NCBI GenBank assembly: GCA_963835375.1
Contig: CAWIGB010000007.1
Location: 1-64,000 of the forward strand
Reading direction: 5' to 3'
DNA from: Salinisphaera sp963835375
GTDB taxonomy: Bacteria > Pseudomonadota > Gammaproteobacteria > Nevskiales > Salinisphaeraceae
DNA length: 64,000 nucleotides
Shown: in pieces, positions 19,401-29,794 of the stretch
Position numbering within the stretch: the first letter of the stretch is position 1
How the letters are laid out: every line of letters starts with the position of its first letter
The notes under the pieces: model-generated
The model's input: only the letters and a program-made list of their open reading frames with translations
The model's database searches: none
Told to the model about the DNA's origin: nothing
Position numbers and translations under genes: made by a program

Positions 19401-19450
19401 GTCAGCGGTCCCGGTGCGCGCCGCCGACGAGGAGCGGGCGTTCGATGCGA

Positions 19451-20743
<1,293 letters not shown>

Positions 20744-20775
20744 GGTGAGTCTCCCGAAGGTGTCCACAGGGCTCC

Positions 20776-22047
20776 CTACTGATCGGATACGTCGATCGCG
20801 GGCTGCGGGTAATGCGAAGGGTATTCAATGCGTGCGACACCCGTTTCGATCGCGGCGGCGGCAACCGCCGGCGGCACGAAATCGATCAGGCGCGGGTCGA
20901 ACGGGCTCGGCACGATATAGTCCGGTCCGAACGACATCTTGTCCTTGTCGTGGGCTTCCAGCACGGTATTGGGCACCGGCCGGCGGGCGAGTTCGCCCAT
21001 GGCGCGGGCGGCGGCGATGCACATCTGCATGTTGATCCGTCGCGCACGCACGTCAAGCGCGCCGCGGAAGATATACGGAAAGCCGAGCACGTTGTTGATC
21101 TGATTCGGGTAATCCGAGCGGCCGGTGGCCATGATCAGATCGTCCCGCACGGACTTCGCGTCCTCTGGCGTGATCTCCGGATTGGGATTGGACAGCGCGA
21201 ACACGATGGGCCGGGCCGGCATCTTCGCGATCTGTTCCTTGGCGACCGTGTCCGGGCCCGAGAGGCCGATGAACACGTCAGCGATCTCCATCACGTCGTC
21301 AAGCGTGCGCTTGTTGGTCTTGGTAGCGAACTTGGCCTTGTATTTCGACAGATCGTCGCGGCCGTCGTGGATCACGCCCTTGCTGTCGCACATGTAGATG
21401 TTGTCCTTGGTGACACCCATCTCGATCAGCAGATTCATCGAGGCGATGGCGGCGGCCCCGGCGCCCATGCAGACGATCTTCGCGTCGGCCAGTTTCTTGT
21501 CCTGGAGTTCCAGGGCGTTGATCAGCCCGGCCGCGACAATGATCGCGGTGCCATGCTGGTCGTCGTGGAACACCGGAATATCGAGGCGCTCGATCAGCGC
21601 GTTCTCGATTTCGAAGCAGTGCGGGGCGGCAATATCTTCCAGATTGATGCCGCCGAAGGTGGGCGCGATACGCGTGACGGTCTCGATCATCGCCTCGGCC
21701 GTATCGGCGTCGACTTCGATATCGAACACATCGACATCGGCGAATTTCTTGAACAGGACGGCCTTGCCTTCCATCACCGGCTTGCTGGCCAGCGCCCCCG
21801 TGTTGCCGAGACCCAGCACCGCCGTACCGTTGGAAATCACCGCCACCAGATTGCCCTTGGAGGTATAGCGGTAGGCATCTTCAGGGTTGTCGCGAATCGC
21901 CTTCACCGGCTCGGCCACGCCGGGCGTATAGGCCAGCGACAGTTCGCCGTAGGTGGTGAACGGCTTGGTGATCGATATTCCCAGCTTCCCCGGCTTGGGG
22001 CGGGCGTGGTAGTCGAGAGCTTCCTGTTTACGCGAATATTCGGCCAT
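20776..22047 (-). CDS. Malic enzyme (oxaloacetate-decarboxylating), lacking a phosphotransacetylase domain
   Basis: Oxidatively decarboxylates malate to pyruvate, giving NADPH or NADH. The 423-residue protein has the catalytic Tyr in LAYTPGVAEP, the metal-binding region with HDDQHGTAI, the dinucleotide fold motif GAGAAAIAS, and the substrate motif ALSNPNPEITPEDA. Gammaproteobacterial MaeB usually carries a C-terminal phosphotransacetylase-like domain of about 330 residues. This protein stops after the malic domain, so it is the short form. The start at 22047 (MAEYSRKQEALDYH) was preferred to 22095. Cofactor preference cannot be read from the sequence with certainty. Confidence 0.92.
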   Translation of the reverse strand: MAEYSRKQEALDYHARPKPGKLGISITKPFTTYGELSLAYTPGVAEPVKAIRDNPEDAYRYTSKGNLVAVISNGTAVLGLGNTGALASKPVMEGKAVLFKKFADVDVFDIEVDADTAEAMIETVTRIAPTFGGINLEDIAAPHCFEIENALIERLDIPVFHDDQHGTAIIVAAGLINALELQDKKLADAKIVCMGAGAAAIASMNLLIEMGVTKDNIYMCDSKGVIHDGRDDLSKYKAKFATKTNKRTLDDVMEIADVFIGLSGPDTVAKEQIAKMPARPIVFALSNPNPEITPEDAKSVRDDLIMATGRSDYPNQINNVLGFPYIFRGALDVRARRINMQMCIAAARAMGELARRPVPNTVLEAHDKDKMSFGPDYIVPSPFDPRLIDFVPPAVAAAAIETGVARIEYPSHYPQPAIDVSDQ

Positions 22048-22116
22048 ATAGCCCAATCGGTTGTCCTGCGGCGCGGCATGCGCCGGACCGCACATGTGCG
22101 CGGGAAATGACGGTCG

Positions 22117-22122
22117 AGTATA
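22117..22122 (-). promoter_or_regulatory. Possible -10 box of the malic enzyme promoter
   Basis: TATACT on the minus strand, with an expected start near 22110 and a leader of about 63 bases. No good -35 box is visible 16-18 bases upstream, so this is tentative. Confidence 0.3.
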
Positions 22123-22150
22123 GACGGCCGTTCACACTGCGGCCAGCCGC

Positions 22151-22331
22151 AGGCCCTGTTGCCGCTTCGTGCGAGGCCCGCGTCCGGTTCAACCCCACGG
22201 AACGACGGCCCTTGGGTCGCAATCCAGCGGCGGTACTCGCTCGTGCCGGCTCACGACGCCGCATTCGCGGCGCCTTGGTTTGCAGCGCAATGGCCATCGG
22301 CGCGATCTCGGATGAAGCGGCAACAGGCGTT
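22151..22331. repeat. Short inverted-repeat element (element B)
   Basis: CTGTTGCCGCTTC (22156-22168) is repeated perfectly in inverted orientation at 22314-22326, and similarity continues inward (CGTGCGAG against CATCCGAG). The outer flank AGGCCC resembles the AGGGCC ends of element A. No gene is visible inside. It fills the gap between the malic enzyme start and the CPXCG gene. Confidence 0.55.
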
Positions 22332-22354
22332 CGCCTCATGCCATCCCGCCGAAA

Positions 22355-22543
22355 CTATACATTTTCCGGTTCTGCATCGACGTGATCCAGCGCGCCGTCG
22401 TTGTCGGTCACGATGGTGAGTACGATCGGCTGGCAGCAGACGAAGCAGTCCTCGACGTAGCGCTGATCACCCGCGGTGGTATCCACGACGATCGTGATGG
22501 TCTCGCCGCAATAAGGACAGGCTACGCTCGGTTCGTCGATCAT
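22355..22543 (-). CDS. CPXCG-motif cysteine-rich small protein
   Basis: A 62-residue predicted zinc-binding protein. It has CPYCGETI near the start and CFVCCQPI in the middle, the two Cys pairs that define the CPXCG family, and an acidic C-terminus. Start ATG at 22543 overlaps the last base of the hemW stop (TGATG), so it is translationally coupled to hemW. The family is widespread in gammaproteobacteria and its function is not established. Confidence 0.88.
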   Translation of the reverse strand: MIDEPSVACPYCGETITIVVDTTAGDQRYVEDCFVCCQPIVLTIVTDNDGALDHVDAEPENV

Positions 22544-23706
22544 CAAAGCAGCTCGGCGAGGATGGTGTCGAGAAAATACCAGCCGCGATCGCTGGCGCGC
22601 AGCGTGTCGGCGTCGGCCACGAGCAAGTGTTTCTCGATCGGCCCGGCCAGCGTTGCGAGCAGGTCGCTCCAGGCCAGACCGGTGCGGGCTTCATATTCCG
22701 CCCGGGCCAGGCCGGCGCGTCGACGCAGGCCGTTGAGCAGTGCCTCGAAGCAGGCGTCGTCGGGCGTCAGCGCTCGGGTTTCGGTGATCGCGGCCGTGGT
22801 GCCCGCCGACTTCATGTACCCGGCCGGCCAGCGCTGGCGCGCGGTGCGCCTGATCGTGCCGTCGGTCTGTGTCTGTTTGCCGTGGGCGCCGGCACCAATG
22901 GCCAGATAGTCGCCGAAGCGCCAGTAATTGTCGTTGTGCCGACAGATATGGTCACCGCCCCAGGCGGAGACCTCGTACTGCGCATAGCCGGCGCCGCGCA
23001 GGCGTTCGGCCGCGGCTTCGAACAGATCCGCAATATGATCGTCGTCGGGGCGCGCGGGCGGGCGCCGATGAAACGGCGTGCCCGGCTCCAGCGTGAGCTG
23101 GTAGTAGGAGATATGCCCCGGATCGCGCGCCAGCAGCGTGTCGACATCGGCCAGGCCCGACGCCAGGGTCTGGCCGGGCAGGCCGAACATGAGATCGCAG
23201 TTGAGCCGCGCGATGCCGGCGGCCTGGACATCGTCGATCGCGGCCAGCGCCTCGTCCGGCCCGTGGATGCGTCCGAGTGCAGCCAGGCAATCGGCATCCA
23301 GGCTCTGAATGCCGAGCGAGATCCGGTTCACGCCGGCCGCGGCCATGTCCACGAAGCGGCTGCGCTCGGTGGTGCCGGGGTTGGCTTCGAGCGTGATCTC
23401 GCAGTCGGCGTCCAGACCCAGCCGCCGATCAAGCGCATCCAGCACCCGGCCGATCGCGGCTCCCGAAAAAAGGCTGGGGGTGCCGCCGCCGATGAATACG
23501 CTCGATATCGACCGGCTCTCGTCGGCGGCGGCGATCTGCCAGTCGGCCAGCAAGGCATCGATGTAGCCCGTTTCCGGCAGCTCGGCCGGGGCGCGATGCG
23601 AATTGAAATCACAGTACGGGCATTTGGCCACGCACCAGGGCAGATGCACATAGACCGCCAGCGGCGTTGCGGCCGCATTGCCGCGTGCCCGCAGCGTGTT
23701 CGGCAT
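22543..23706 (-). CDS. hemW: Radical SAM family heme chaperone HemW
   Basis: HemW binds heme and a 4Fe-4S cluster and delivers heme to respiratory proteins; it was long misannotated as coproporphyrinogen dehydrogenase HemN. The 387-residue protein has the radical SAM motif HLPWCVAKCPYCDFN (Cys spacing CxxxCxxC) near residues 24-32. Other landmarks are VFIGGGTPSLF, EITLEANPGT, NRISLGIQSLD and GLPGQTLASG. It lacks the extra N-terminal features of HemN. ATG at 23706 lies four bases after the rdgB stop. Operon order is rph-rdgB-hemW-CPXCG. Confidence 0.95.
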   Translation of the reverse strand: MPNTLRARGNAAATPLAVYVHLPWCVAKCPYCDFNSHRAPAELPETGYIDALLADWQIAAADESRSISSVFIGGGTPSLFSGAAIGRVLDALDRRLGLDADCEITLEANPGTTERSRFVDMAAAGVNRISLGIQSLDADCLAALGRIHGPDEALAAIDDVQAAGIARLNCDLMFGLPGQTLASGLADVDTLLARDPGHISYYQLTLEPGTPFHRRPPARPDDDHIADLFEAAAERLRGAGYAQYEVSAWGGDHICRHNDNYWRFGDYLAIGAGAHGKQTQTDGTIRRTARQRWPAGYMKSAGTTAAITETRALTPDDACFEALLNGLRRRAGLARAEYEARTGLAWSDLLATLAGPIEKHLLVADADTLRASDRGWYFLDTILAELL

Positions 23707-23710
23707 GGCG

Positions 23711-24310
23711 TCAGCGACGTTCACGGAGCTGGTCGATGAGCGTCGCCATGGCCCGGCCGCGATGGCTGATCGCATTCTTGCGATACGCGCTCAGTTCGGC
23801 CGCGCTCGCATTCTCTTCGGCGACCCAGAACAGCGGATCGTAGCCGAAGCCGCCGTCGCCCCGCGGGGCCGTGAGAATACGTCCGCGCCAGACGCCGTGC
23901 GCAATTACCGGCACCGGATCGTCGGCGGCCCGGGTCGCGGCCAGGCAGCAGTGGAAGGCGGCGCCCCGGCCGGGCTCCGACACGCCTTTCAGGGCATCGA
24001 GCAATTTGGCGTTGTTCGCCTCGTCGTCGCCGTGCGTGCCGGCAAAGCGCGCCGAGAGAATACCCGGAGCGCCGCCGAGATAATCCACCGCCAGGCCGGA
24101 ATCGTCGGCGATCGCCGGCAGGCCGGTTGCGGCCGCGGCATGACGGGCCTTGATCAGGGCATTGTCGACGAAGGCAACGCCGTCCTCGACGGCATCGGAC
24201 ACATCGAATTCGGCCTGGGAGACGACCTTGATGTCGAGTTCGGCCAGCAGCGCGGCCAGCTCATCGAGCTTGCCGGCATTGGACGACGCGAGAACCCAGC
24301 GTTCAGCCAT
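23711..24310 (-). CDS. rdgB: XTP/dITP diphosphatase RdgB
   Basis: House-cleaning pyrophosphatase that hydrolyses ITP, dITP and XTP, preventing purine analogue incorporation. The 199-residue protein shows the family landmarks in order: LASSNAGKLDEL, VEDGVAFVDNALIKARHAA, ADDSGLAVDYLGGAPGI, GFGYDPLFW and AISHRGRA. All metal and substrate residues of the HAM1 family appear present. It lies two bases after rph and four before hemW, in a tight operon. Confidence 0.97.
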   Translation of the reverse strand: MAERWVLASSNAGKLDELAALLAELDIKVVSQAEFDVSDAVEDGVAFVDNALIKARHAAAATGLPAIADDSGLAVDYLGGAPGILSARFAGTHGDDEANNAKLLDALKGVSEPGRGAAFHCCLAATRAADDPVPVIAHGVWRGRILTAPRGDGGFGYDPLFWVAEENASAAELSAYRKNAISHRGRAMATLIDQLRERR

Positions 24311-24312
24311 GA

Positions 24313-25038
24313 TCAGCTCTGTGCCAGTGCGGCGCTCTGAATCTCGATCAGCTCGCCGATGCCTTTCTGGGCATGGCCGAGCAGGGCATCGAGCTCGCCG
24401 CGGGCAAAGGCATGGCCCTCGGCCGTGCCCTGCAGCTCAATGAACCCGCGGGCCTCGTTCATCACCACGTTCATGTCGGTCTCGGCCTGGCTGTCTTCGG
24501 CGTAGTCGAGATCGAGCACCGGCACCCCGGCATAGATGCCGACCGACACCGCGGCCAGCTGGCCGTGCAGCGGGCTGGACTTCAGCTTGCCGTCGGTCAC
24601 CAGCCGGTTCATCGCATCGACCAGAGCCACATAGCCGCCGGTGATCGCCGCCGTGCGGGTGCCGCCGTCGGCCTGGATCACGTCGCAGTCGATGGTTACC
24701 GAGCGTTGGCCGAGGGCCTTGAGGTCCATCACCGCGCGCAGGCTGCGCCCGATCAGGCGCTGGATCTCGACCGTGCGCCCCCCTTGTTTGCCGCGGGCGG
24801 CCTCGCGTCCGTTGCGACTGCCGGTCGCGCCCGGCAGCATGCCGTATTCGGCGGTCAGCCAGCCCGAATCCGAGCCGCGCAGCCACGGCGGTATGCGCTC
24901 TTCGACGCTGGCGGTACAGATCACGCGGGTGTCGCCGAACGACACCAGTACCGAGCCGGCCGCGTGCTTGGTGAAATGGCGCTGGATGGTCACGTCACGG
25001 AGCTGGTCTGCGGCACGGCCGCTGGGTCGGTTGCTCAA
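24313..25038 (-). CDS. rph: Ribonuclease PH
   Basis: Phosphorolytic 3'-5' exoribonuclease that trims tRNA 3' ends. The 241-residue product has VSFGDTRVICTASVEE, EYGMLPGATGSRN, the phosphate-site Arg region GRSLRAVMDLKALG, CDVIQADGGTRTAAITGG and VLDLDYAEDSQAETDMNVV, covering the known active-site residues. It is first in rph-rdgB-hemW and is divergent from yicC, as in many gammaproteobacteria. Confidence 0.97.
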   Translation of the reverse strand: MSNRPSGRAADQLRDVTIQRHFTKHAAGSVLVSFGDTRVICTASVEERIPPWLRGSDSGWLTAEYGMLPGATGSRNGREAARGKQGGRTVEIQRLIGRSLRAVMDLKALGQRSVTIDCDVIQADGGTRTAAITGGYVALVDAMNRLVTDGKLKSSPLHGQLAAVSVGIYAGVPVLDLDYAEDSQAETDMNVVMNEARGFIELQGTAEGHAFARGELDALLGHAQKGIGELIEIQSAALAQS

Positions 25039-25196
25039 GTTCGCCTCGCGAGGGGGGTCGGGTAGCCCGCTAGTGTATCAGCGCCGTCACCCGTCTCGCC
25101 GGCCCGCACGAGCGTCGGGACGCCCCGGGCCGGTCGCCGGCTATGCGATACTGCACGCCATTCGGCGACCACAGACAATGGATGCAAGGCAAGCGT

Positions 25197-26060
25197 ATGA
25201 CCCGCAGCATGACCGGATTCGCACGCCGTGAGGCCCAGGGCGAGTGGGGCGAACTCGTCTGGGAACTGCGCAGCGTCAATCATCGTTATCTCGATGTGTC
25301 GCCCCGGCTGCCCGAAGCGCTGCGCGCACTCGAGCCGGCCATTCGTGAAAAAGTCGGGCAATACGTCGGGCGCGGCAAGGTCGAGGTGACCGCCCGGCTG
25401 GCGACCGCGCGCCCGGACCAGTCGATCGAGATCGACACCGAACGTCTGGCCGCGGTCTCAGCGGCTGTCGATACTGTTCGATCGAGCGTGATCGATTGTC
25501 GTGCGCCCGATGCGCTGCGGCTGCTGACCTTCCCCGGCGTGCAACAGGACGTCGAGCCGGATACCGAGGCATTGCAGGCCGCAGCCCTGCAGTCGCTGGA
25601 TGCCGCGCTCGCCGATCTGCGCGACATGCGGGCCGCCGAGGGTGCACGCCTGGCCGACATGCTCACCACGCGCGCCGCCGCGATCCGCGAACGCGCCGCG
25701 GCCGTGCGCAAGCGCGTGCCGGAAGTACGTGCCGAGCAGGCCGACAAACTGCGCGCGCGCCTGGCCGAGATGGACGTCGAGGCGGATCCGGCTCGGCTCG
25801 AGACCGAACTGGTCATGGCGGCCCAGCGCATGGACGTGGCCGAGGAGCTGGATCGCTTGGACGCCCACATCGAGGCCTTGAATCAGGCGCTGACGCGCGA
25901 GGAACCGGTGGGGCGCCGGCTCGATTTCCTCATGCAGGAGTTCAATCGCGAGGCCAATACGCTCGGTTCGAAGTCGGCGGACGCCGAGGTCACCGGACAC
26001 GCCGTGGAAATGAAGGTGCTCATCGAGCAGATGCGGGAACAGGTTCAGAACATCGAATGA
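25197..26060 (+). CDS. yicC: YicC-family endoribonuclease
   Basis: YicC/YloC proteins are RNases implicated in small-RNA and mRNA decay. The 287-residue protein begins with the invariant MTRSMTGFARREA and LVWELRSVNHRYLDVSPRLPE. It ends with the conserved EEPVGRRLDFLMQEFNREANTLGSK and KVLIEQMREQVQNIE. The middle is a long Ala/Arg/Glu-rich helical region. The frame extends to 25143, but the ATG at 25197 gives the canonical N-terminus. The stop overlaps the gmk start (ATGA), coupling the two. Confidence 0.93.
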   Translation: MTRSMTGFARREAQGEWGELVWELRSVNHRYLDVSPRLPEALRALEPAIREKVGQYVGRGKVEVTARLATARPDQSIEIDTERLAAVSAAVDTVRSSVIDCRAPDALRLLTFPGVQQDVEPDTEALQAAALQSLDAALADLRDMRAAEGARLADMLTTRAAAIRERAAAVRKRVPEVRAEQADKLRARLAEMDVEADPARLETELVMAAQRMDVAEELDRLDAHIEALNQALTREEPVGRRLDFLMQEFNREANTLGSKSADAEVTGHAVEMKVLIEQMREQVQNIE

Positions 26061-26650
26061 TTGTGGAAAACCAGACCGACAACAGAGCCGGCCGGCTGTA
26101 TGTCATTTCAGCCCCCTCAGGTGGCGGCAAGACCAGTCTCACGCGGGCTGTGATCGAACGTCTGGGCGCCACTGGGCGCGTGGCCCGGTTCTCCGTGTCC
26201 TACACCACGCGTGCCGCACGCGCCGGGGAGGTCGACGGTGTGGACTATCACTTCGTGTCGCGCGACGAATTCGAAGCCATGATCGAGCGCGGAGAGTTCC
26301 TCGAGTACGCGCGCGTGTTCGATCGCCACTATGGCACCTCGGCCGCCGAGACCGAGCGCTGGCTGGCGGCCGGCCAGGATGTCGTGCTGGATATCGACTG
26401 GCAGGGCGCGGCCCAGGTGCGCGAACGCGCGCCGGAAGCCGTGACCATCTTCATTCGACCGCCGTCGCGCGCCGAACTCGAACGGCGCCTGCGTGCGCGC
26501 GGTTCCGAGGACGAATCCGCGATCGAGCGGCGCCTCGCCGAGGCCGACGACGAACTCGCCCACGCCGACGATTACGACTATCAGATCGTCAACGACCGCT
26601 TCGAGCATGCGCTCGACGAATTGACCCGGATCTTCGAACGTACGGTCTGA
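26057..26650 (+). CDS. gmk: Guanylate kinase
   Basis: Phosphorylates GMP to GDP. The 197-residue protein has the P-loop SAPSGGGKTSL (about 16-25), the GMP-binding segment RFSVSYTTRAARAGEVDGVDYHFVSRDEF, the YGTS motif (HYGTSAAETERWL) and VLDIDWQGAAQVRERAP. Its start lies inside the yicC stop; the long frame upstream is the yicC shadow. It precedes rpoZ by 65 bases. The order yicC-gmk-rpoZ-spoT is typical. Confidence 0.97.
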   Translation: MIVENQTDNRAGRLYVISAPSGGGKTSLTRAVIERLGATGRVARFSVSYTTRAARAGEVDGVDYHFVSRDEFEAMIERGEFLEYARVFDRHYGTSAAETERWLAAGQDVVLDIDWQGAAQVRERAPEAVTIFIRPPSRAELERRLRARGSEDESAIERRLAEADDELAHADDYDYQIVNDRFEHALDELTRIFERTV

Positions 26651-26679
26651 TCGCTCTGGCTGCGAAGACTCGGACTCGT

Positions 26680-26685
26680 TATACT
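26680..26685 (+). promoter_or_regulatory. Possible -10 box upstream of rpoZ
   Basis: TATACT lies 31 bases before the rpoZ start, with only a weak -35-like TGGCTG 17 bases further upstream. It could provide an internal promoter between gmk and rpoZ. Tentative. Confidence 0.3.
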
Positions 26686-26715
26686 GCCGTATTGCGCTAG
26701 AAATGCGAGGTACCC

Positions 26716-27033
26716 ATGGCGCGCGTTACCGTTGAAGATTGTCTCGAACACGTCGAAAACAAGTTCGAACTGGCGACCATCGCGTCCAAGCGGGCCCGGC
26801 AGCTCGCGCGCGGCGCGCATTCCCAACTGGATTGGGAGGACGACAAGCCCTCCGTGCTCGCGCTGCGCGAAATCGCCGAAGGGCTGGTGAGCCGGGATAT
26901 TCTGAAGGAGCCGGATCTGCCGCCCATGTCGTCGAGCATGGAAGCGCCGCGGCCCGCCGAGCCGAGCGAGGACGAATTCCAGGCCGACGAAAAACAATCG
27001 GCCGTGCGCCGGGGCGCCGACGCCGACCGATGA
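26716..27033 (+). CDS. rpoZ: RNA polymerase omega subunit
   Basis: Small RNA polymerase subunit that helps beta-prime assembly and forms part of the ppGpp binding site. The 105-residue product begins MARVTVEDCLEHVENKFELATIASKRARQL in family style, followed by VLALREIAEGLV. The C-terminal 35 residues are acidic and Pro-rich, a variable tail. It is followed 96 bases later by the (p)ppGpp synthetase gene, a functional pairing seen across gammaproteobacteria. Confidence 0.96.
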   Translation: MARVTVEDCLEHVENKFELATIASKRARQLARGAHSQLDWEDDKPSVLALREIAEGLVSRDILKEPDLPPMSSSMEAPRPAEPSEDEFQADEKQSAVRRGADADR

Positions 27034-27129
27034 TTGCGTCCGGGCGTGCCGTTTCACGGCGCGCCCCGAGCGTCGGTGGCGACAAGCCGGGTGCTCGCCA
27101 GTCCCGGGCAATCAAAGTAATCTAAGGCC

Positions 27130-29289
27130 ATGGAACTGAATGGCCTGACCCGTATCCAGAGCAAGATCCGGACCTCGCGCATCTCGCGCGAGTACGGGAT
27201 TGATGCGCTCGCCGAACATCTGGAAACCTACCTGCCGGCCGATCAGATCGCCCAAGTGCGATCGGCGTACGAGTACGGGGAGCGCCAGCATCGCGGCCAG
27301 TTCCGCAAGACCGGTGAGCCTTATATCTATCATCCGCTGGCGGTCGCCCGCATTCTGGCCAACATGCGCCTGGATGCGACCACGTTGATGGCGGCTATCC
27401 TGCACGATGTGATCGAGGACACGGATGCCGCGCGCGACGAGGTCGCACAGCGCTTCGGCTCCGAAGTGGCGGCCCTGGTCGACGGTGTATCCAAGCTCGA
27501 CAAGGCCCAGTTTCGCAGCCGCGAACAGGCCACGGCCGAGAGCTTCCGCAAGCTCATGCTGGCGATGACGCACGATATCCGCGTGATCCTGGTCAAGCTT
27601 GCCGATCGCCTGCACAACATGCGCACGCTCGGCGGCATGAGCCCGAAGAAACGAGCGCTCATCGCGCGCGAGACGCTGGACATCTATGCGCCGATCGCGC
27701 GTCGGCTCGGCATCAACAGCATGCGCGAGGAGCTGGAAGAGAAGGGGTTCGCCAATCTCTATCCGCGCCGCTACGAGGTGCTGCTGCGGGCCTCCCGCTC
27801 GATCACCGGTGATCGACGCAGTCTGCTGCGCGAGATCGAGGAGAATCTGTCGCGGGCGGTCGCCGCCGAGGGGCTGACGGCGGCGGTCCGGGGCCGGCGC
27901 AAGAACCTTTACAGCATCTATCGCAAGATGCGCGAGAAGCATCGGCGTTTTCTCGATGTCTTCGATCTGTATGGCGTGCGCGTGATCGTGAACACGGTCG
28001 ATGAGTGCTATCGCGTGCTGGGCATCGTGCATCATCGCTACCGGCCGATCTCCGAGCAGTTCAACGACTACATTGCCAACCCCAAGCTCAACGGCTATCA
28101 GTCGCTGCATACCACGGTGCTGGCGCGCGGCGGCCTCAAGTTCGAGGTTCAGATCCGGACGCGCGAGATGGACCAGATCGCCGAATCCGGCATCGCGGCG
28201 CACTGGCAGTACAAGCTCGGCGAATCGGTCGGCAAGCTCGGCAATCTGGATACCAGCGCCTGGCTCGGCCATCTCGCCGAGATGACCGAGGGCGAGCGTG
28301 ATTCGCTGGCTTTCGTCGATAACCTGCGCATGGACCTGTTTCCGGATGAGGTCTATGTATTCACGCCCAAGGGTCAGATCATCCAGCTTGCCAAGGGGGC
28401 GACCTGCGTGGACTTCGCCTATGCGGTGCACACCGAACTCGGCAACCGCTGTGTGGCGGCGCGGGTCGATGGCCACCTGGCGCCTCTCAACAACCAGCTG
28501 AAATCGGGCCAGACGGTCGAGATCATCACCGCCAAGCACGCCCGGCCCAACGCGGCCTGGCTGCATTTTCTGCGTACCGGCAAGGCGCGCTCCGGGGTGC
28601 GCGGCTATCTGAAGAATCAGCGCGAAGACAAGGCGCGCTTGCTCGGTGAACGCCTGCTGGAGAAATCCCTCTCGGATCTCGGGCTGTCGCTGCGACGACT
28701 GTCGCGCAGCGACATCGACCGTGGTCTGGCCGAAATGGGCGAAGCCAGTCTGCCCGCATTGTATGCGGCCATTGGGCTCGGTCGACGTCTGGCGCCCCTG
28801 GTGGCCCGGCATTTCCTGGCCAGCGATGCGCCGGTGGCCTCCGGCAAGCGAGCCAAGCCGCTGGCGGTGCAGGGCACCGAAGGGCTGGTAGTGGAGTTCG
28901 CCAAATGCTGTCATCCGGTACCGGGTGACGCCATTCACGGCCAGGCCAGCGTGGGCCGCGGGCTGGTAGTGCATCGCACCGGCTGTGCCTATTCGTCGCG
29001 CAAGGGCGCCTCCAGCGATCGGGTCGAGCTGACCTGGGCCGACAACGTGTCGGGCGAATACGACGTCGAACTGCGGGTCACCGCGGCCAACGAGCGCGGG
29101 TTGCTGGCGAACATCTCGTCGCGTATCGCCGATGGCGGCTGCAGCATCGAGAACGTCAACTTCCCCGAGCGCGGCGGTGCGCTGGTCAGCATACGGTTTC
29201 TGATCAGCGTCCGCGATCGCCAGCATCTCGCGAGCGTCATCCGGCGCATCCGCCGCATCCCGCAGGTGGAAAAGGTCGAGCGCAGCTGA
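27130..29289 (+). CDS. spoT: RelA/SpoT family (p)ppGpp hydrolase/synthetase
   Basis: Controls the stringent-response alarmone. The 719-residue protein has an HD hydrolase domain with HDVIEDTD (about 92-99), a synthetase domain (about 240-360) with KNLYSIYRKM and NGYQSLHTTV, a TGS domain (about 395-455), a helical/zinc-finger region with CCHPVPGD, and a C-terminal ACT domain (about 640-715). The position that reads RxKD in bifunctional enzymes and ExDD in RelA reads QFND (310-313). Hydrolase residues look intact, while synthetase regulation or activity may differ. It sits between rpoZ and ridA-recG, the spoT position. Confidence 0.95.
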   Translation: MELNGLTRIQSKIRTSRISREYGIDALAEHLETYLPADQIAQVRSAYEYGERQHRGQFRKTGEPYIYHPLAVARILANMRLDATTLMAAILHDVIEDTDAARDEVAQRFGSEVAALVDGVSKLDKAQFRSREQATAESFRKLMLAMTHDIRVILVKLADRLHNMRTLGGMSPKKRALIARETLDIYAPIARRLGINSMREELEEKGFANLYPRRYEVLLRASRSITGDRRSLLREIEENLSRAVAAEGLTAAVRGRRKNLYSIYRKMREKHRRFLDVFDLYGVRVIVNTVDECYRVLGIVHHRYRPISEQFNDYIANPKLNGYQSLHTTVLARGGLKFEVQIRTREMDQIAESGIAAHWQYKLGESVGKLGNLDTSAWLGHLAEMTEGERDSLAFVDNLRMDLFPDEVYVFTPKGQIIQLAKGATCVDFAYAVHTELGNRCVAARVDGHLAPLNNQLKSGQTVEIITAKHARPNAAWLHFLRTGKARSGVRGYLKNQREDKARLLGERLLEKSLSDLGLSLRRLSRSDIDRGLAEMGEASLPALYAAIGLGRRLAPLVARHFLASDAPVASGKRAKPLAVQGTEGLVVEFAKCCHPVPGDAIHGQASVGRGLVVHRTGCAYSSRKGASSDRVELTWADNVSGEYDVELRVTAANERGLLANISSRIADGGCSIENVNFPERGGALVSIRFLISVRDRQHLASVIRRIRRIPQVEKVERS

Positions 29290-29401
29290 CTGGCCAACGC
29301 TTGTCGATGCGTTTCCTGATCGACGGAAAGACGTGTTTGCGTCTGGGCCGAAACGAGGCGCTGTGTAAAAATACAGCGTCTGTTTTCATCGCGGAGCCGT
29401 C

Positions 29402-29794
29402 ATGCAGCCCATCAATCAGCAGATCATCCATACCGAAAACGCGCCGTCGGCGATCGGACCGTATTCACAGGCGGTCAGCGCCAACGGCACCATCTTCGTC
29501 TCCGGCCAGATCCCGCTCGATCCGGCCACCGGGGATCTGATCGATGGCGACTTCAAGGCGCAGGTCGAGCAGGTGTTCGATAATCTCACGGCGATCGCCG
29601 AGGCGGCGGGCACCACGCTCGCCAATGCGGTTCGTATCGGCATCTATCTGACCGACATGGATCAGTTCGCCGTGGTCAACGAAGTGATGGAAGCGCGGTT
29701 CAACGCACCGTACCCGGCGCGTGCAGCGATCGGCGTGGCCTCCCTGCCCAAGAACGCGGCCGTCGAGGCGGATGCCATCCTCGTCGTCGACTAG
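29402..29794 (+). CDS. ridA: RidA-family enamine/imine deaminase
   Basis: RidA hydrolyses reactive 2-aminoacrylate-type enamines released by PLP enzymes. The 130-residue protein shows APSAIGPYSQAVSANGTIFVSGQIPLDP, the catalytic Arg region NAVRIGIYLTDM, and YPARAAIGVASLPKNAAVEADAI. The key Arg near residue 106 (PARAAI) is present. A gap of 112 bases separates it from spoT. The recG start overlaps its 3' end. The spoT-ridA-recG order is common. Confidence 0.95.
   Translation: MQPINQQIIHTENAPSAIGPYSQAVSANGTIFVSGQIPLDPATGDLIDGDFKAQVEQVFDNLTAIAEAAGTTLANAVRIGIYLTDMDQFAVVNEVMEARFNAPYPARAAIGVASLPKNAAVEADAILVVD

Noticed and set aside
27112..29226. 704-codon minus-strand frame opposite spoT
   Set aside because: Antisense shadow of a well-conserved gene, with no family signature.
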